Of a stretch of 64,000 nt of DNA, positions 44,863-52,994 are shown piece after piece. The DNA is taken from positions 1-64,000 of the forward strand of contig NZ_JBAHWA010000001.1 of the NCBI RefSeq assembly GCF_036697405.1. The letters run 5' to 3'. The DNA is from Lysobacter sp036697405. GTDB lineage: Bacteria; Pseudomonadota; Gammaproteobacteria; Xanthomonadales; Xanthomonadaceae. Numbering within the stretch: the first letter of the stretch is position 1; every line of letters starts with the position of its first letter. Made by a program: the position numbers and the translations under genes. The notes beneath the pieces are model-generated. The model had not been told where the DNA came from and did no database searches. It saw only the letters and a list, made by a program, of their open reading frames with translations.

Positions 44863-45066
44863 TCAGGCGGCCCAGCGGCTTTCGATGCGCGGCAGGGCTT
44901 CCAGTTCCGGAATGCTTTCGCCGTAGGCTTCGGCCAGGCGGCCGTAGATGGCGGCGTCGAGCTGGCTCAGTTCCTGGGCGTCGCCTTCGCCGGCGCGGAC
45001 CAGCTCGTACAGGCGGGTGACCAAGGCATCGTCGCTGACGGTGTTCATGGGCAGGTTCATGGACAT
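44863..45066 (-). CDS. Small acidic helical protein (67 aa)
   Basis: The product is 67 residues, predicted helical and acidic (NTVSDDALVTRLYELVRAGE, IYGRLAEAYGESIPELEALP). GGAGAAGGG, six bases before the ATG at 45066, is a good ribosome-binding site. No family known. It directly follows the island and probably lay next to the rhomboid gene before the insertion. Confidence 0.65.
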   Translation of the reverse strand: MSMNLPMNTVSDDALVTRLYELVRAGEGDAQELSQLDAAIYGRLAEAYGESIPELEALPRIESRWAA

Positions 45067-45317
45067 GGCCCTTCTCCTCTCGCTTTCCCCTCTGGTAACG
45101 GAAAGAACGCAGAAACCGTGCCAGCGTTTGTGGCGGCAATCACCCCGAAAATGTGACGCGCGGTGTCAACGCTGGCCGTTCAGGGCTGGGCCGGGCTGAC
45201 GCGATAGGGCGCCCGGGCCGGGCGTCGCTCACCCGGCTTGAATGCCCGCCGTGCTACCACCGGTGCAGCGGTGGCACCGCGCCGCCGCCCCCTCGGAGAC
45301 CCCACAGGAGGCAAGGC

Positions 45318-46340
45318 ATGGCGACCAAGAAAGCCGCCAAGACCGTCAAGAAGGCCCCGCCGCGCAAGGCCGCGGCCAAGAAGACGGTACGCAAGACCGC
45401 CGCGCGCAAGGCGCCGGCCCGCAAGACCGCGAAGCCGGCGGCGCGCAAGCCGGCAGCCAAGAAGGCGGTCAAGAAAACCGCGAAGAAGGCGGTGAAGAAG
45501 ACGGCGAAGAAGACCGCGGCGAAGCCGGCCGCAGCCGTCAAGAAGGCGGCCAAGAAGGCGGCCAAGAAGCTGGTCAAGCGCAGCACGGGCAAGGTCGCGG
45601 CCAAGAAGACGGCCGCCAGGTCGGCGCCGGCCAAGCAGGCGCCCAAAAAGCCCGCGCCCAAGAAAGTCGTCGCCAAACCCGCATCCATACCCGCCTCCGC
45701 GAAAGCGTCCGTGGCGAAGCCGGCCCCGCTCAAGAAGCCGGTTCCGAAGCCCGCAGCCGCCAAGCCGGTGGCCGTGAAGCAGCCCGTCGCCGCAGCGCTC
45801 ACGCCTCAGCCCAAGCCCGGTACGCCGGCAGCCAAGCCCCAGACCCGGCGCGCCGCAGCCGCAGCCAAGCCCGCCGCGGCGCCCCGCGCCGACAGCCCGG
45901 CCGCCGCGCCTGCGGCAACCTCGGCCGTCGCCGTTCCGGCCTTGGCCGCGCGCGCGCCGCGTGCCCGCGCACCGGTCGAGAAGCCGATGACGGCGTCCGC
46001 GCCGGTGGCCGAAACCGCGTCGCGGGCGGATACGGCCGCGGCCGGCTCGCCGGCCGGCGAGACCGCGGCGGAGGCCGAGCGCAGCCGGCCGATCACCCCC
46101 GAGCAGGCCCTGGCCAACACCCGCCAGTTGCTGGAGGCCAAACAGGAGCACGACCGCCAGCCGCCGCCGTGGCAGCAGTTGGATCCGCAGCACGGGCAGG
46201 CGCCGAAGCAGGGCCAGGAGTCGCCGGGGGCCGCGGCCAAGGCCGAGGAGCTGCACGCCGCCGAGAGCCGGATGCAGGCGATCCAGGGCAGCATCGGCAC
46301 CCAGGATCGACGCAACCAGGGCAAGCGCGATAATCGTTGA
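45318..46340 (+). CDS. Histone H1-like Lys/Ala/Pro-rich protein
   Basis: A 340-residue low-complexity protein. The first about 170 residues are dense KAAKK, KKTAKK and PAKKA-type repeats, like the C-terminal tail of histone H1, Bordetella BpH1 or Pseudomonas AlgP. The middle is Ala/Pro-rich. The last about 75 residues (ITPEQALANTRQLLEAKQEHDRQPPPWQQL...) are a distinct Gln-rich helical segment. It probably coats DNA. AGGAGG precedes the ATG by six bases. Repeats of this kind can expand or contract by slippage, so length may vary between strains. Confidence 0.82.
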   Translation: MATKKAAKTVKKAPPRKAAAKKTVRKTAARKAPARKTAKPAARKPAAKKAVKKTAKKAVKKTAKKTAAKPAAAVKKAAKKAAKKLVKRSTGKVAAKKTAARSAPAKQAPKKPAPKKVVAKPASIPASAKASVAKPAPLKKPVPKPAAAKPVAVKQPVAAALTPQPKPGTPAAKPQTRRAAAAAKPAAAPRADSPAAAPAATSAVAVPALAARAPRARAPVEKPMTASAPVAETASRADTAAAGSPAGETAAEAERSRPITPEQALANTRQLLEAKQEHDRQPPPWQQLDPQHGQAPKQGQESPGAAAKAEELHAAESRMQAIQGSIGTQDRRNQGKRDNR

Positions 46341-46398
46341 CCCCGCACCGCACCGGGGTCCGCCGCGCGCGGGCCCCGGGCCCCGACCAGGAACCGCC

Positions 46399-46671
46399 AT
46401 GCCCGATATCCATCACGACGCCCGCAACGGCCGCTTCTCGACCACGGTCGACGGCGAGCTCGCCTACCTGGATTCGCGCCTGGACGGCGACCATCTGGTG
46501 ATCACCCACACCTGGGTGCCGGACGCGATCGGCGGCCGCGGCATCGCCGGACATCTGGTCCGGGCGGCGTTCGAACACGCCCGCGCCGCCGGCCTCAAGG
46601 TCCGCCCGGCCTGCTCCTACGCGGCGGCCTGGATCGAACGCCATCCTGAATTTTCCGACCTGCTGGGCTGA
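46399..46671 (+). CDS. Short GNAT-like acetyltransferase (YidJ/Gtn10-like)
   Basis: A 90-residue protein of the small GCN5-related family. GELAYLDSRLDGDHLVITHTWVP, the acetyl-CoA pyrophosphate loop GGRGIAGHLVRAAFEHAR, and ACSYAAAWIERHPEF with the conserved Cys. Members are minimal GNATs of unknown substrate. AGGAACC precedes the ATG. Confidence 0.85.
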   Translation: MPDIHHDARNGRFSTTVDGELAYLDSRLDGDHLVITHTWVPDAIGGRGIAGHLVRAAFEHARAAGLKVRPACSYAAAWIERHPEFSDLLG

Positions 46672-46750
46672 AGCCGACGCTGCAGCGCGGCCCAAGGTGT
46701 GACAGCATGCGCGCCCGTCCCAAACCCGCGCGCCCCGCGTCCGATTCCGC

Positions 46751-47464
46751 ATGCGCCTGAACAAACACATCAGCGACACCGGCCACTGCTCGCGCCGCGA
46801 GGCCGACCGCCTCATCGCCGAGGGCCGGGTGGCCGTGAACGGCGTGCGCGCCCGGATCGGCGCCGAGGTCGGCGAGGACGACGAGGTCCTGGTCGACGGC
46901 CAGAAGCTGCGCACCCGCGTGGCCATCAAGGGCCAGCGCCAGCACGTCTACATCGCCCTCAACAAGCCGACCGGGGTGACCTGCACCACCGAGTCCACGG
47001 TCAAGGGCAACATCGTCGACTTCGTCGGCCACGAGCGCCGGATCTTCCCGATCGGGCGCCTGGACAAGGAGTCCGAGGGCCTGATCCTGCTGACCAGCAA
47101 CGGCGACATCGTCAACGAGATCCTGCGCGCCGAGAACAAGCTGGAGAAGGAATACCTGGTCGCGGTGAACCACGAGGTCACCCCCGAATTCCTGCGCGGC
47201 ATGAGCCGCGGGGTGCCGATCCACGGCCAGACCACGCTGCCGTGCAAGACCGGCAAGCTCAACCGCTTCGGCTTCCGGATCGTGCTGGTGCAGGGCCTGA
47301 ACCGACAGATCCGGCTGATGGCCGAGCACTTCGGTTTCCGGGTCAAGCAGCTGATGCGGGTGCGCATCGGCAACGTCAAATTGGCATACCTCAAGCCCGG
47401 CCAGTGGCGCAATCTGACCGACGCCGAACTGCAGGGCCTGCTGCCGCACCGCAGCCAGTGGTGA
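46751..47464 (+). CDS. rluF: 23S rRNA pseudouridine synthase RluF-like
   Basis: A 237-residue enzyme: S4 domain (MRLNKHISDTGHCSRREADRLI), then the RsuA-type catalytic core with YIALNKPTGVTCTTE, the catalytic Asp in GRLDKESEGLILLTS, and EKEYLVAVNHEV. LVQGLNRQIRLMAEHFGFRVKQL is the second core block. The match is to RluF, which modifies 23S U2604 in E. coli. It is shorter than the E. coli protein (about 290) by loss of the C-terminal extension. Confidence 0.88.
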   Translation: MRLNKHISDTGHCSRREADRLIAEGRVAVNGVRARIGAEVGEDDEVLVDGQKLRTRVAIKGQRQHVYIALNKPTGVTCTTESTVKGNIVDFVGHERRIFPIGRLDKESEGLILLTSNGDIVNEILRAENKLEKEYLVAVNHEVTPEFLRGMSRGVPIHGQTTLPCKTGKLNRFGFRIVLVQGLNRQIRLMAEHFGFRVKQLMRVRIGNVKLAYLKPGQWRNLTDAELQGLLPHRSQW

Positions 47465-47561
47465 TCGGCCGGCGCGCGTAGCGCGAATTCGGCGTGCGTG
47501 TGCATGCGGACATCACGGTTTCGACGATAATGTCCGCGGGAACACCAAAGGATTGCCCTCC

Positions 47562-48395
47562 ATGAAGTCCGTTTACGCCCGGCGCGCCATCGCCGTCACC
47601 GTGCTTTGCCTGGCCATGGCCGCATGCAAGCGCGACGCCGCTGCCCCGGCCACCACCGCTACGCCGGGCACGACGCCCGCGGCCGGCACGCCGGCGGCCG
47701 TGCCCGTGATCGAGCTCAAGGACGTGGCCGAGACCACGCCCGACTACGTCATCGGCATCAGCTATCAGACCCCGGCGGCGAAGTACCCGGGCCTGGCGGC
47801 CGAGCTCAAGCGCTATGCCGACGCCGCCCGCGCCGACCTGATCGAGGCCGCGCAGGCGCGCAAGAAGGGCGAGGGCAGCGCGCCCTACGACCTGTCGCTG
47901 AACTTCACCGAGGTGCTGGATTCGCCGACCCTGGTCGCGGTCGCCGCCGAGGGCAGCAGCTACACCGGCGGCGCCCACGGCTCGCCGCTGATCGCGCGCT
48001 TCGTCTGGCTGCCGCAGCAGAACCAGCTGCTCAAGGCCACCGACCTGGTCCCGGACAAGAAGGGCTGGGACGCGATCTCGCGCTACGTGCGCGAGCAGCT
48101 GCATTCGGCGCTGTCGCAGCGCGTCGACGCCGACGACCTGGCCCCGGCCGAGCGCGCCGAGGTGGTGGAGAGCGCCGGTCGCATGATCGACGACGGCACC
48201 GACGCCGACCCGGCCAACTTCGCCCTGTTCGAGCCGGTGGTCGCGGTCGACGGCAAGCTGACCGCGCTGCGCTTCGTGTTTGCGCCCTACGAAGTCGGCC
48301 CGTATTCCGACGGCACCCAGACGGTGGAAGTGCCGGCCAGTGTATTGCTGCCGTTCGTGGCTCCGGCGTATAAGACCTTGTTCGCCGGAAGCTAG
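47562..48395 (+). CDS. DUF3298/DUF4163-type lipoprotein
   Basis: A 277-residue protein with lipobox LAMAACK (lipidated Cys near residue 21). After an Ala/Pro/Thr linker come DUF4163-like DYVIGISYQTPAAKYPGLA and DUF3298-like SSYTGGAHGSPLIARFVWLP, then ALRFVFAPYEVGPYSDG. Such proteins (RsiV-like domain composition) are thought to bind peptidoglycan-type ligands in the periplasm. Function unproven. The ATG at 47562 gives a normal signal peptide. Confidence 0.8.
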   Translation: MKSVYARRAIAVTVLCLAMAACKRDAAAPATTATPGTTPAAGTPAAVPVIELKDVAETTPDYVIGISYQTPAAKYPGLAAELKRYADAARADLIEAAQARKKGEGSAPYDLSLNFTEVLDSPTLVAVAAEGSSYTGGAHGSPLIARFVWLPQQNQLLKATDLVPDKKGWDAISRYVREQLHSALSQRVDADDLAPAERAEVVESAGRMIDDGTDADPANFALFEPVVAVDGKLTALRFVFAPYEVGPYSDGTQTVEVPASVLLPFVAPAYKTLFAGS

Positions 48396-48421
48396 TTCTA
48401 GGAACTAGGAACTAGGAACTG
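48392..48421. repeat. GGAACTA heptamer micro-repeat
   Basis: CTAGTTCTAGGAACTAGGAACTAGGAACT holds nearly three tandem GGAACTA units plus an inverted one, at the stop codon of the lipoprotein gene. It could fold into a short hairpin. Confidence 0.8.
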
Positions 48422-48499
48422 GCGAATGGCGATGGAAGTAAGGACGCGCGGCTTTTAGTCGTTCCTGTTTACTCTTCACTCCTTGCTGGACCCAAGGCC

Positions 48500-49660
48500 A
48501 TGCCCGCCACCCTGCGCAATCGGGTAGTCGCACTCCTGGCGCTGGCCGACGTCCATGTCGGCGGCGAGCGCCCCTGGGACATCCAGGTCGAAGACGAGCA
48601 TTTCTATTCGCGGGTGATCGCGCAGGGTTCGCTCGGCCTGGGCGAGTCCTACATGGACGGCTGGTGGCGCTGCGAATCGCTGGACGGAATGCTGTTCCGG
48701 CTGTTGCGCGCGCACGTGGACGAACGCGTGCACGGTTGGAGCGCGCTGTTCGACGGCCTGCGCGCGCACCTGATCAACCTGCAAAGCCGCAAGCGCGCCT
48801 TCGCGGTGGGCGAGCGCCACTACGACCTGGGCAACGATCTCTACCGCGCCATGCTCGGGCGGCGGATGGTCTACAGCTGCGGCTACTGGCGCGACCGCGA
48901 GGGCGCACCGCTGCAGGACCTGGACGCGGCCCAGGAAGCCAAGCTCGATCTGGTCTGCCGCAAGCTAGGGCTGCGGCCGGGCATGCGCGTGCTGGACATC
49001 GGCTGCGGCTGGGGCGAGGGCCTGAAGTTCGCCGCCGAGCGCTACGGCGTAAGCGGGGTGGGCGTGACCATCTCGCGCGAACAGGCCGACTACGCGCGCG
49101 AGCTGTGCGCCGGGCTGCCGGTGGAGATCCTGCTGCAGGACTATCGCGACCTGGGCGGCGACGCGCTGGGCGGCGGGCGCGCCGACGGCCGTTTCGACCG
49201 GGTGTTCTCGCTGGGCATGTTCGAGCACGTCGGCGTGCGCAACTACGCGGTCTATTTCGACGCCGCGCGCCGCGCTCTCAAATCCGACGGCCTGTTCCTG
49301 CTGCACACCATCGGCGGCAACCAGTCGGTCACCCACACCGACCCTTGGATCGGCAAGTACATTTTCCCGAATTCGATGCTGCCCTCGGCGCGCCAGATCG
49401 CCGAAGCGGTGGAGCAGCGCTTCGTGATCGAGGACTGGCATAACTTCAGCGCCGACTACGACCTGACCCTGCAGGCCTGGCGCGGCAACGTCGAGCGCGC
49501 CTGGCCGCAACTGGACGCGCGCTACGACGAACGCTTCCGGCGCATGTGGCGCTTCTACCTGGCCGGCGCCATGGCCAGCTTCCGCAGCCGCCACGCCCAG
49601 CTCTGGCAGCTGGTGCTGTCGCCGGAAGGGGTGCCGGGCGGGTATGTCGCGCCTCGCTGA
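48500..49660 (+). CDS. cfa: Cyclopropane-fatty-acyl-phospholipid synthase family
   Basis: A 386-residue SAM-dependent methyltransferase. The N-terminal lipid-binding region has RVIAQGSLGLGESYMDGWW. The SAM loop is VLDIGCGWGEGLKFAAERYG, preceded by HYDLGNDLYRAMLG and YSCGYW. FSLGMFEHVGVRNY and LHTIGG.....DPWIGKYIFPNSMLPS are Cfa family blocks. It adds a methylene bridge to unsaturated phospholipid chains at the membrane in stationary or acid stress. It converges on the permease gene. Confidence 0.92.
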   Translation: MPATLRNRVVALLALADVHVGGERPWDIQVEDEHFYSRVIAQGSLGLGESYMDGWWRCESLDGMLFRLLRAHVDERVHGWSALFDGLRAHLINLQSRKRAFAVGERHYDLGNDLYRAMLGRRMVYSCGYWRDREGAPLQDLDAAQEAKLDLVCRKLGLRPGMRVLDIGCGWGEGLKFAAERYGVSGVGVTISREQADYARELCAGLPVEILLQDYRDLGGDALGGGRADGRFDRVFSLGMFEHVGVRNYAVYFDAARRALKSDGLFLLHTIGGNQSVTHTDPWIGKYIFPNSMLPSARQIAEAVEQRFVIEDWHNFSADYDLTLQAWRGNVERAWPQLDARYDERFRRMWRFYLAGAMASFRSRHAQLWQLVLSPEGVPGGYVAPR

Positions 49661-49682
49661 AGGCGAGGAGTGAGCGTAGAGG

Positions 49683-49720
49683 AGTGAGAAGTGAGCGTAG
49701 TGCTTTGCTCACTTCTCACT
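49683..49720. terminator. Perfect 14-bp hairpin between convergent genes
   Basis: AGTGAGAAGTGAGC / GCTCACTTCTCACT with a 10-base loop, starting 23 bases after the cfa stop and ending nine bases from the permease stop. CACTTCT occurs again nearby. It lacks a strong T run and could act as a two-way terminator or mRNA end stabiliser. Confidence 0.6.
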
Positions 49721-49729
49721 TCTGCCTTC

Positions 49730-51169
49730 TCACTTCTGTTCCAAGGCCAGCTTGCTGTGGCGTATGCCGTAGCCGAAGTACACCAGCAGGCCCAGCGACA
49801 GCCAGATCAGGAAGATCAGCCAGGTGATCGCCTGCAGCTCCGACAGCAGCCAGATCGAGAAGCCGATGCCGACGATCGGGATCAGCGGGACCAGCGGGGT
49901 GCGGAAGGCGCGGTGCAGGCCCGGCTTGCGCACGCGCAGCAGCCACACCGAGGCGCAGATCACGATGAAGGCCGAGAGCACGCCGATGTTGACCAGCTTG
50001 GCGACCTCGCCGATCGGCAGCAGGCCGGCGACCAGGGCGGTGAACACGCCCAATGCGATGGTCGGGCGGTGCGGGGTGCCGTAGCGCGGATGGATCTTGG
50101 CGAACCAGCCCGGCAGCAGGCCGTCGCGCGACAGCGAGAACCAGATCCGCGCCGCGCCCAGCATGAAAGCGAACAGCACGCTGGCGATGCCGACCACGGC
50201 CGAGAACGCGATGGTCTTGGCGATGAAGGGTAGGCCCAACGCGGCGAAGGCGTCCGACACCGGCGCGTCCCCGCCCAGGGTCGAATAGTGGGCGATGCCG
50301 GTCAGCACCAGCGACACCGCCAGGTACAGCGCCATCGACACGCCCAGCGACAGCAGCACCGCGCGCGGCAGGTCGCGCTGCGGGTTCTTGGATTCCTCGG
50401 CCGCGGTGGTCAGGGTGTCGTAGCCGAACACCGCGAAGAACACCACGGCGGCGGCGGTGCCGACGCCGGCGAAGCCGAAGTGGCCGACGCCGTCGGCGCC
50501 GATCACGCGCTCGGGGATGAAGGGGGTCCAGTTGGCGGTGTCGATGTAGAACACGCCCACGCCGATCACCAGCAGCACCGCCAGCACCTTGATGGCGACG
50601 ATCAGGGTGTTGAAGCGCGCGCCCCATTCGGTGCGGAACACCAGCAGCGCCGAGACGGCCAGGGTCACGCCGGCGGCGATCACGTTGAACACCCGGCCTT
50701 CGCCGGTGCCCATCGCGCCCTGCGCCCATACCGGCAAATGGATGCCGACGCCTTCCAGCAGGACCTGCACGTAGCCCGACCAGCCTATCGCGACCACCGC
50801 CACGATCAGGGCGTACTCCAGCAACAGGTCCCAGCCGATCAGCCAGGCCGCGAGTTCGCCCAAGGTGGCGTAGGAATAGGTGTAAGCGCTGCCGGTGACC
50901 GGGATCATGCCGGCGAACTCGGCGTAGCACAGCGCCGCGGCGGCGCTGGCGATGCCGGCGATCAGGAACGACAGCGCGACCGCGGGGCCGGCGTTTTCGG
51001 CCGCCTGCTGGCCGGCCAGCACGAACACGCCGACGCCGATGATGCCGCCGATGCCGATCGCGGTGAGCTGCCATAGCCCGAGCACGCGTCGGAAGTCCGA
51101 GCGTTTGCCGATCTCGGCCTGAAGTTGTTCCACCGACTTGTGCCGCAAGATACGCGCCAACAGGCTCAT
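49730..51169 (-). CDS. APC-family cationic amino-acid permease
   Basis: A 479-residue protein with about twelve transmembrane helices and no long tail. The first-helix substrate loop GIGGIIGVGVFVLAGQ and TGSAYTYSYATLGELAAWLIGWDLLLEY are characteristic of the CAT/YfnA branch. FFAVFGYDTLTTAAEESKNPQRDLPRA is the helix 6-7 signature. Likely uptake or exchange of amino acids; the exact substrate is uncertain. It would have its own promoter in the 156 bases before 51169. Confidence 0.88.
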   Translation of the reverse strand: MSLLARILRHKSVEQLQAEIGKRSDFRRVLGLWQLTAIGIGGIIGVGVFVLAGQQAAENAGPAVALSFLIAGIASAAAALCYAEFAGMIPVTGSAYTYSYATLGELAAWLIGWDLLLEYALIVAVVAIGWSGYVQVLLEGVGIHLPVWAQGAMGTGEGRVFNVIAAGVTLAVSALLVFRTEWGARFNTLIVAIKVLAVLLVIGVGVFYIDTANWTPFIPERVIGADGVGHFGFAGVGTAAAVVFFAVFGYDTLTTAAEESKNPQRDLPRAVLLSLGVSMALYLAVSLVLTGIAHYSTLGGDAPVSDAFAALGLPFIAKTIAFSAVVGIASVLFAFMLGAARIWFSLSRDGLLPGWFAKIHPRYGTPHRPTIALGVFTALVAGLLPIGEVAKLVNIGVLSAFIVICASVWLLRVRKPGLHRAFRTPLVPLIPIVGIGFSIWLLSELQAITWLIFLIWLSLGLLVYFGYGIRHSKLALEQK

Positions 51170-51325
51170 CCGCTGTCCTCCCCAGTGATCGCCGCATCAT
51201 AGCCGTTGTCGCTCCGGACGGTGGCGCATGGGCGGTTCGATACGGCCAGTGCACGCGCGTCACAGCCGGGTTCGCGGTTCGTTTTTCCTGTCACCGGGCC
51301 AACAGGCCACGATAGGAGAGATGGA

Positions 51326-52387
51326 ATGAGCATCCGATGGAATCGCACCTTTTCCGACCTGATCCGGCGCAGTCGCCCGGCGTACTGGGGCAACTGGGCG
51401 CTCAACGCCCAGATCCGGCCCGGCGCGGTGGGCATCGTCGATGCCGAATCGGGCGATTTCCGTCTGGTCCGCGAGCAGTTGCCCGCCGTCGAGCTGCAGC
51501 ACACCGCGACTTCCAGCTCCTGGCAGCTGATGTCCGAGCGCGTCTCGCGCACCGAGGCCAGCGTCGACGTGAGCGCCGAGGCCACCGATCCGGACTCGGG
51601 CATCAAGGGCGAGGCCGGGCTGGAGGTGAGCTGGTCGATGGCCAACAGCAATTCGATCGCCTCGGAGTTTTCGCTGCGTCAGGAGTCCTACCTGCGCGAT
51701 CTCACCCTGCTCGAACGCAGCGTCGATTGGCTGGCCGAGCAGGCCGCCGCCGTCGGCTTCGGCGGCAACGGCCAGATCGCCCAGGGCTTCGGCGTGGTCA
51801 CCAATGTGATCTTCGCCAACAGCGGCCTCAATGTCGGCTCGCAATCCAGCGATGCTTCTTTCTCGATCGCCGGCCGCGCCAGCGCGGTTCAGGAGATGTT
51901 GGGCGGCGCCAGCGGCAGGGGCTCGTTCAGTTCGATCCGCAAGGCCCGCGACGTCGACCGTCATCTGTGGCCGGACCAGGCCAACACCCGCCCGGTCGAG
52001 CCGGTGCCGATCGCGTACGCGTTCGCGTCCTTCGACGGCCGCCTGCTGATGCCGAACTGGATCGGCAAGCTCGGCGGCTTCCAGATCTTCTTCAACAACC
52101 GTCCGGGCAGCACCTACGTCACCCGCATCCTGCTGACCTACAACACGCCCCGGGGCCCGCGCCGCGAGCAATTCGAGATCAGCGGCGGCCTGTCTCGCAC
52201 GGTCGGCGACATCCCGCTCGACGCCACCGACATCAACCTCGACGTGACCTTCGTGGGCATGATCAATTCCGACCGCTACCGCCGCCATTGGGCGCGTCCG
52301 CTGGGGCAGTGGCTGAGCGGCCAGCGCCACATCGAGATGTCGGGCCTGTGGCCCGGCGCCACCCATTTCTCGGTGCTCGAAGAGTGA
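51326..52387 (+). CDS. Unrecognised 353-aa protein, possible pore-former-like
   Basis: A 353-residue protein with no signal peptide and no Cys. It opens with a basic segment, then RPGAVGIVDAESGDFRLV, an amphipathic Ser/Thr/Ala-rich strand region (about 60-110), a Gly/Ala-rich stretch VDWLAEQAAAVGFGGNG, and a beta-rich C-terminal half (PIAYAFASFDGRLLMPNW...). Alternating Ser/Thr strands without cysteines are common in beta pore-formers, but I do not recognise a family. GGAGAG precedes the ATG at 51326. A 101-aa gene follows across a strong hairpin; the two are likely a cassette. Confidence 0.55.
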   Translation: MSIRWNRTFSDLIRRSRPAYWGNWALNAQIRPGAVGIVDAESGDFRLVREQLPAVELQHTATSSSWQLMSERVSRTEASVDVSAEATDPDSGIKGEAGLEVSWSMANSNSIASEFSLRQESYLRDLTLLERSVDWLAEQAAAVGFGGNGQIAQGFGVVTNVIFANSGLNVGSQSSDASFSIAGRASAVQEMLGGASGRGSFSSIRKARDVDRHLWPDQANTRPVEPVPIAYAFASFDGRLLMPNWIGKLGGFQIFFNNRPGSTYVTRILLTYNTPRGPRREQFEISGGLSRTVGDIPLDATDINLDVTFVGMINSDRYRRHWARPLGQWLSGQRHIEMSGLWPGATHFSVLEE

Positions 52388-52393
52388 CCGCCG

Positions 52394-52417
52394 CCGCGGC
52401 CGTCACGACGGCCGCGG
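52394..52417 (+). terminator. 10-bp GC hairpin between the two cassette genes
   Basis: CCGCGGCCGT-CACG-ACGGCCGCGG, seven bases after the stop of the 353-aa gene. The T run is weak (CCTTCT), so it may attenuate rather than fully end transcription, lowering expression of the 101-aa gene. Confidence 0.5.
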
Positions 52418-52467
52418 CCTTCTCCGCCAGATTCGCGCAAGGGCGCCGCGCGCCCGGAGCCACCCAC

Positions 52468-52773
52468 ATGCCTTACACCTACGTCAACGAAATCAGCGCC
52501 AAGAAGATCTCCAAGCTCTCCGATCCGGTCACCGCCGAGGCCCGGCTGCAGGCCATCGACACCCTGTGCACCGAGACCGAGCCGACCGAGGGCGATCAGG
52601 TCAACCAGTGGCTGCTGGTGCTGAAGCGCAACGGCATCGTCGCGCAGAAGTGGAAGAGCAGCCTCAACGGCATCGAGATCTACCCCGGCGGCAAGCGCAG
52701 CGAAGACCGCCTGGCGATCACGGTGGCCGACGGCACGGTGACCGCGGTCAACGCCTGGATCAGCGAACACTGA
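52468..52773 (+). CDS. Unrecognised 101-aa protein following the 353-aa gene
   Basis: A 101-residue soluble protein, mildly acidic, with one Cys. The strand-rich second half (NGIEIYPGGKRSEDRLAITV, DGTVTAVNAWISEH) suggests a small alpha/beta sandwich. GGAG is ten bases upstream of the ATG. It could be a partner, chaperone or immunity protein of the preceding product. A GC-rich inverted repeat (52782-52804) just after the stop may end the unit. Confidence 0.6.
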   Translation: MPYTYVNEISAKKISKLSDPVTAEARLQAIDTLCTETEPTEGDQVNQWLLVLKRNGIVAQKWKSSLNGIEIYPGGKRSEDRLAITVADGTVTAVNAWISEH

Positions 52774-52994
52774 GCCAGGCACGGCCCGGCGCGACGCCGG
52801 GCCGCAGGGGCAGGGCCGGCCGCGTGCGCAGGTGTTGTCGCCGCCCGCGCGCGCGGGCGGCGCGGAATGCGCAGGCGGTCGCAGTCCGGCGATCGCGCGC
52901 GCGCACGGTCAAGTGCGCGCAATGTTCGGCCGCGAGCATGGCGGTGCCGGCACGCAGGGGAGCCGGCCTTCCCCCAAGCCCGAGGTTGTCCGCC

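Noticed and set aside
45180..46400. Antisense Gly/Arg/Leu-rich frame opposite the histone-H1-like gene
   Set aside because: A mirror image of Lys/Ala/Pro repeats; the plus strand has a strong ribosome-binding site and H1-type repeats.
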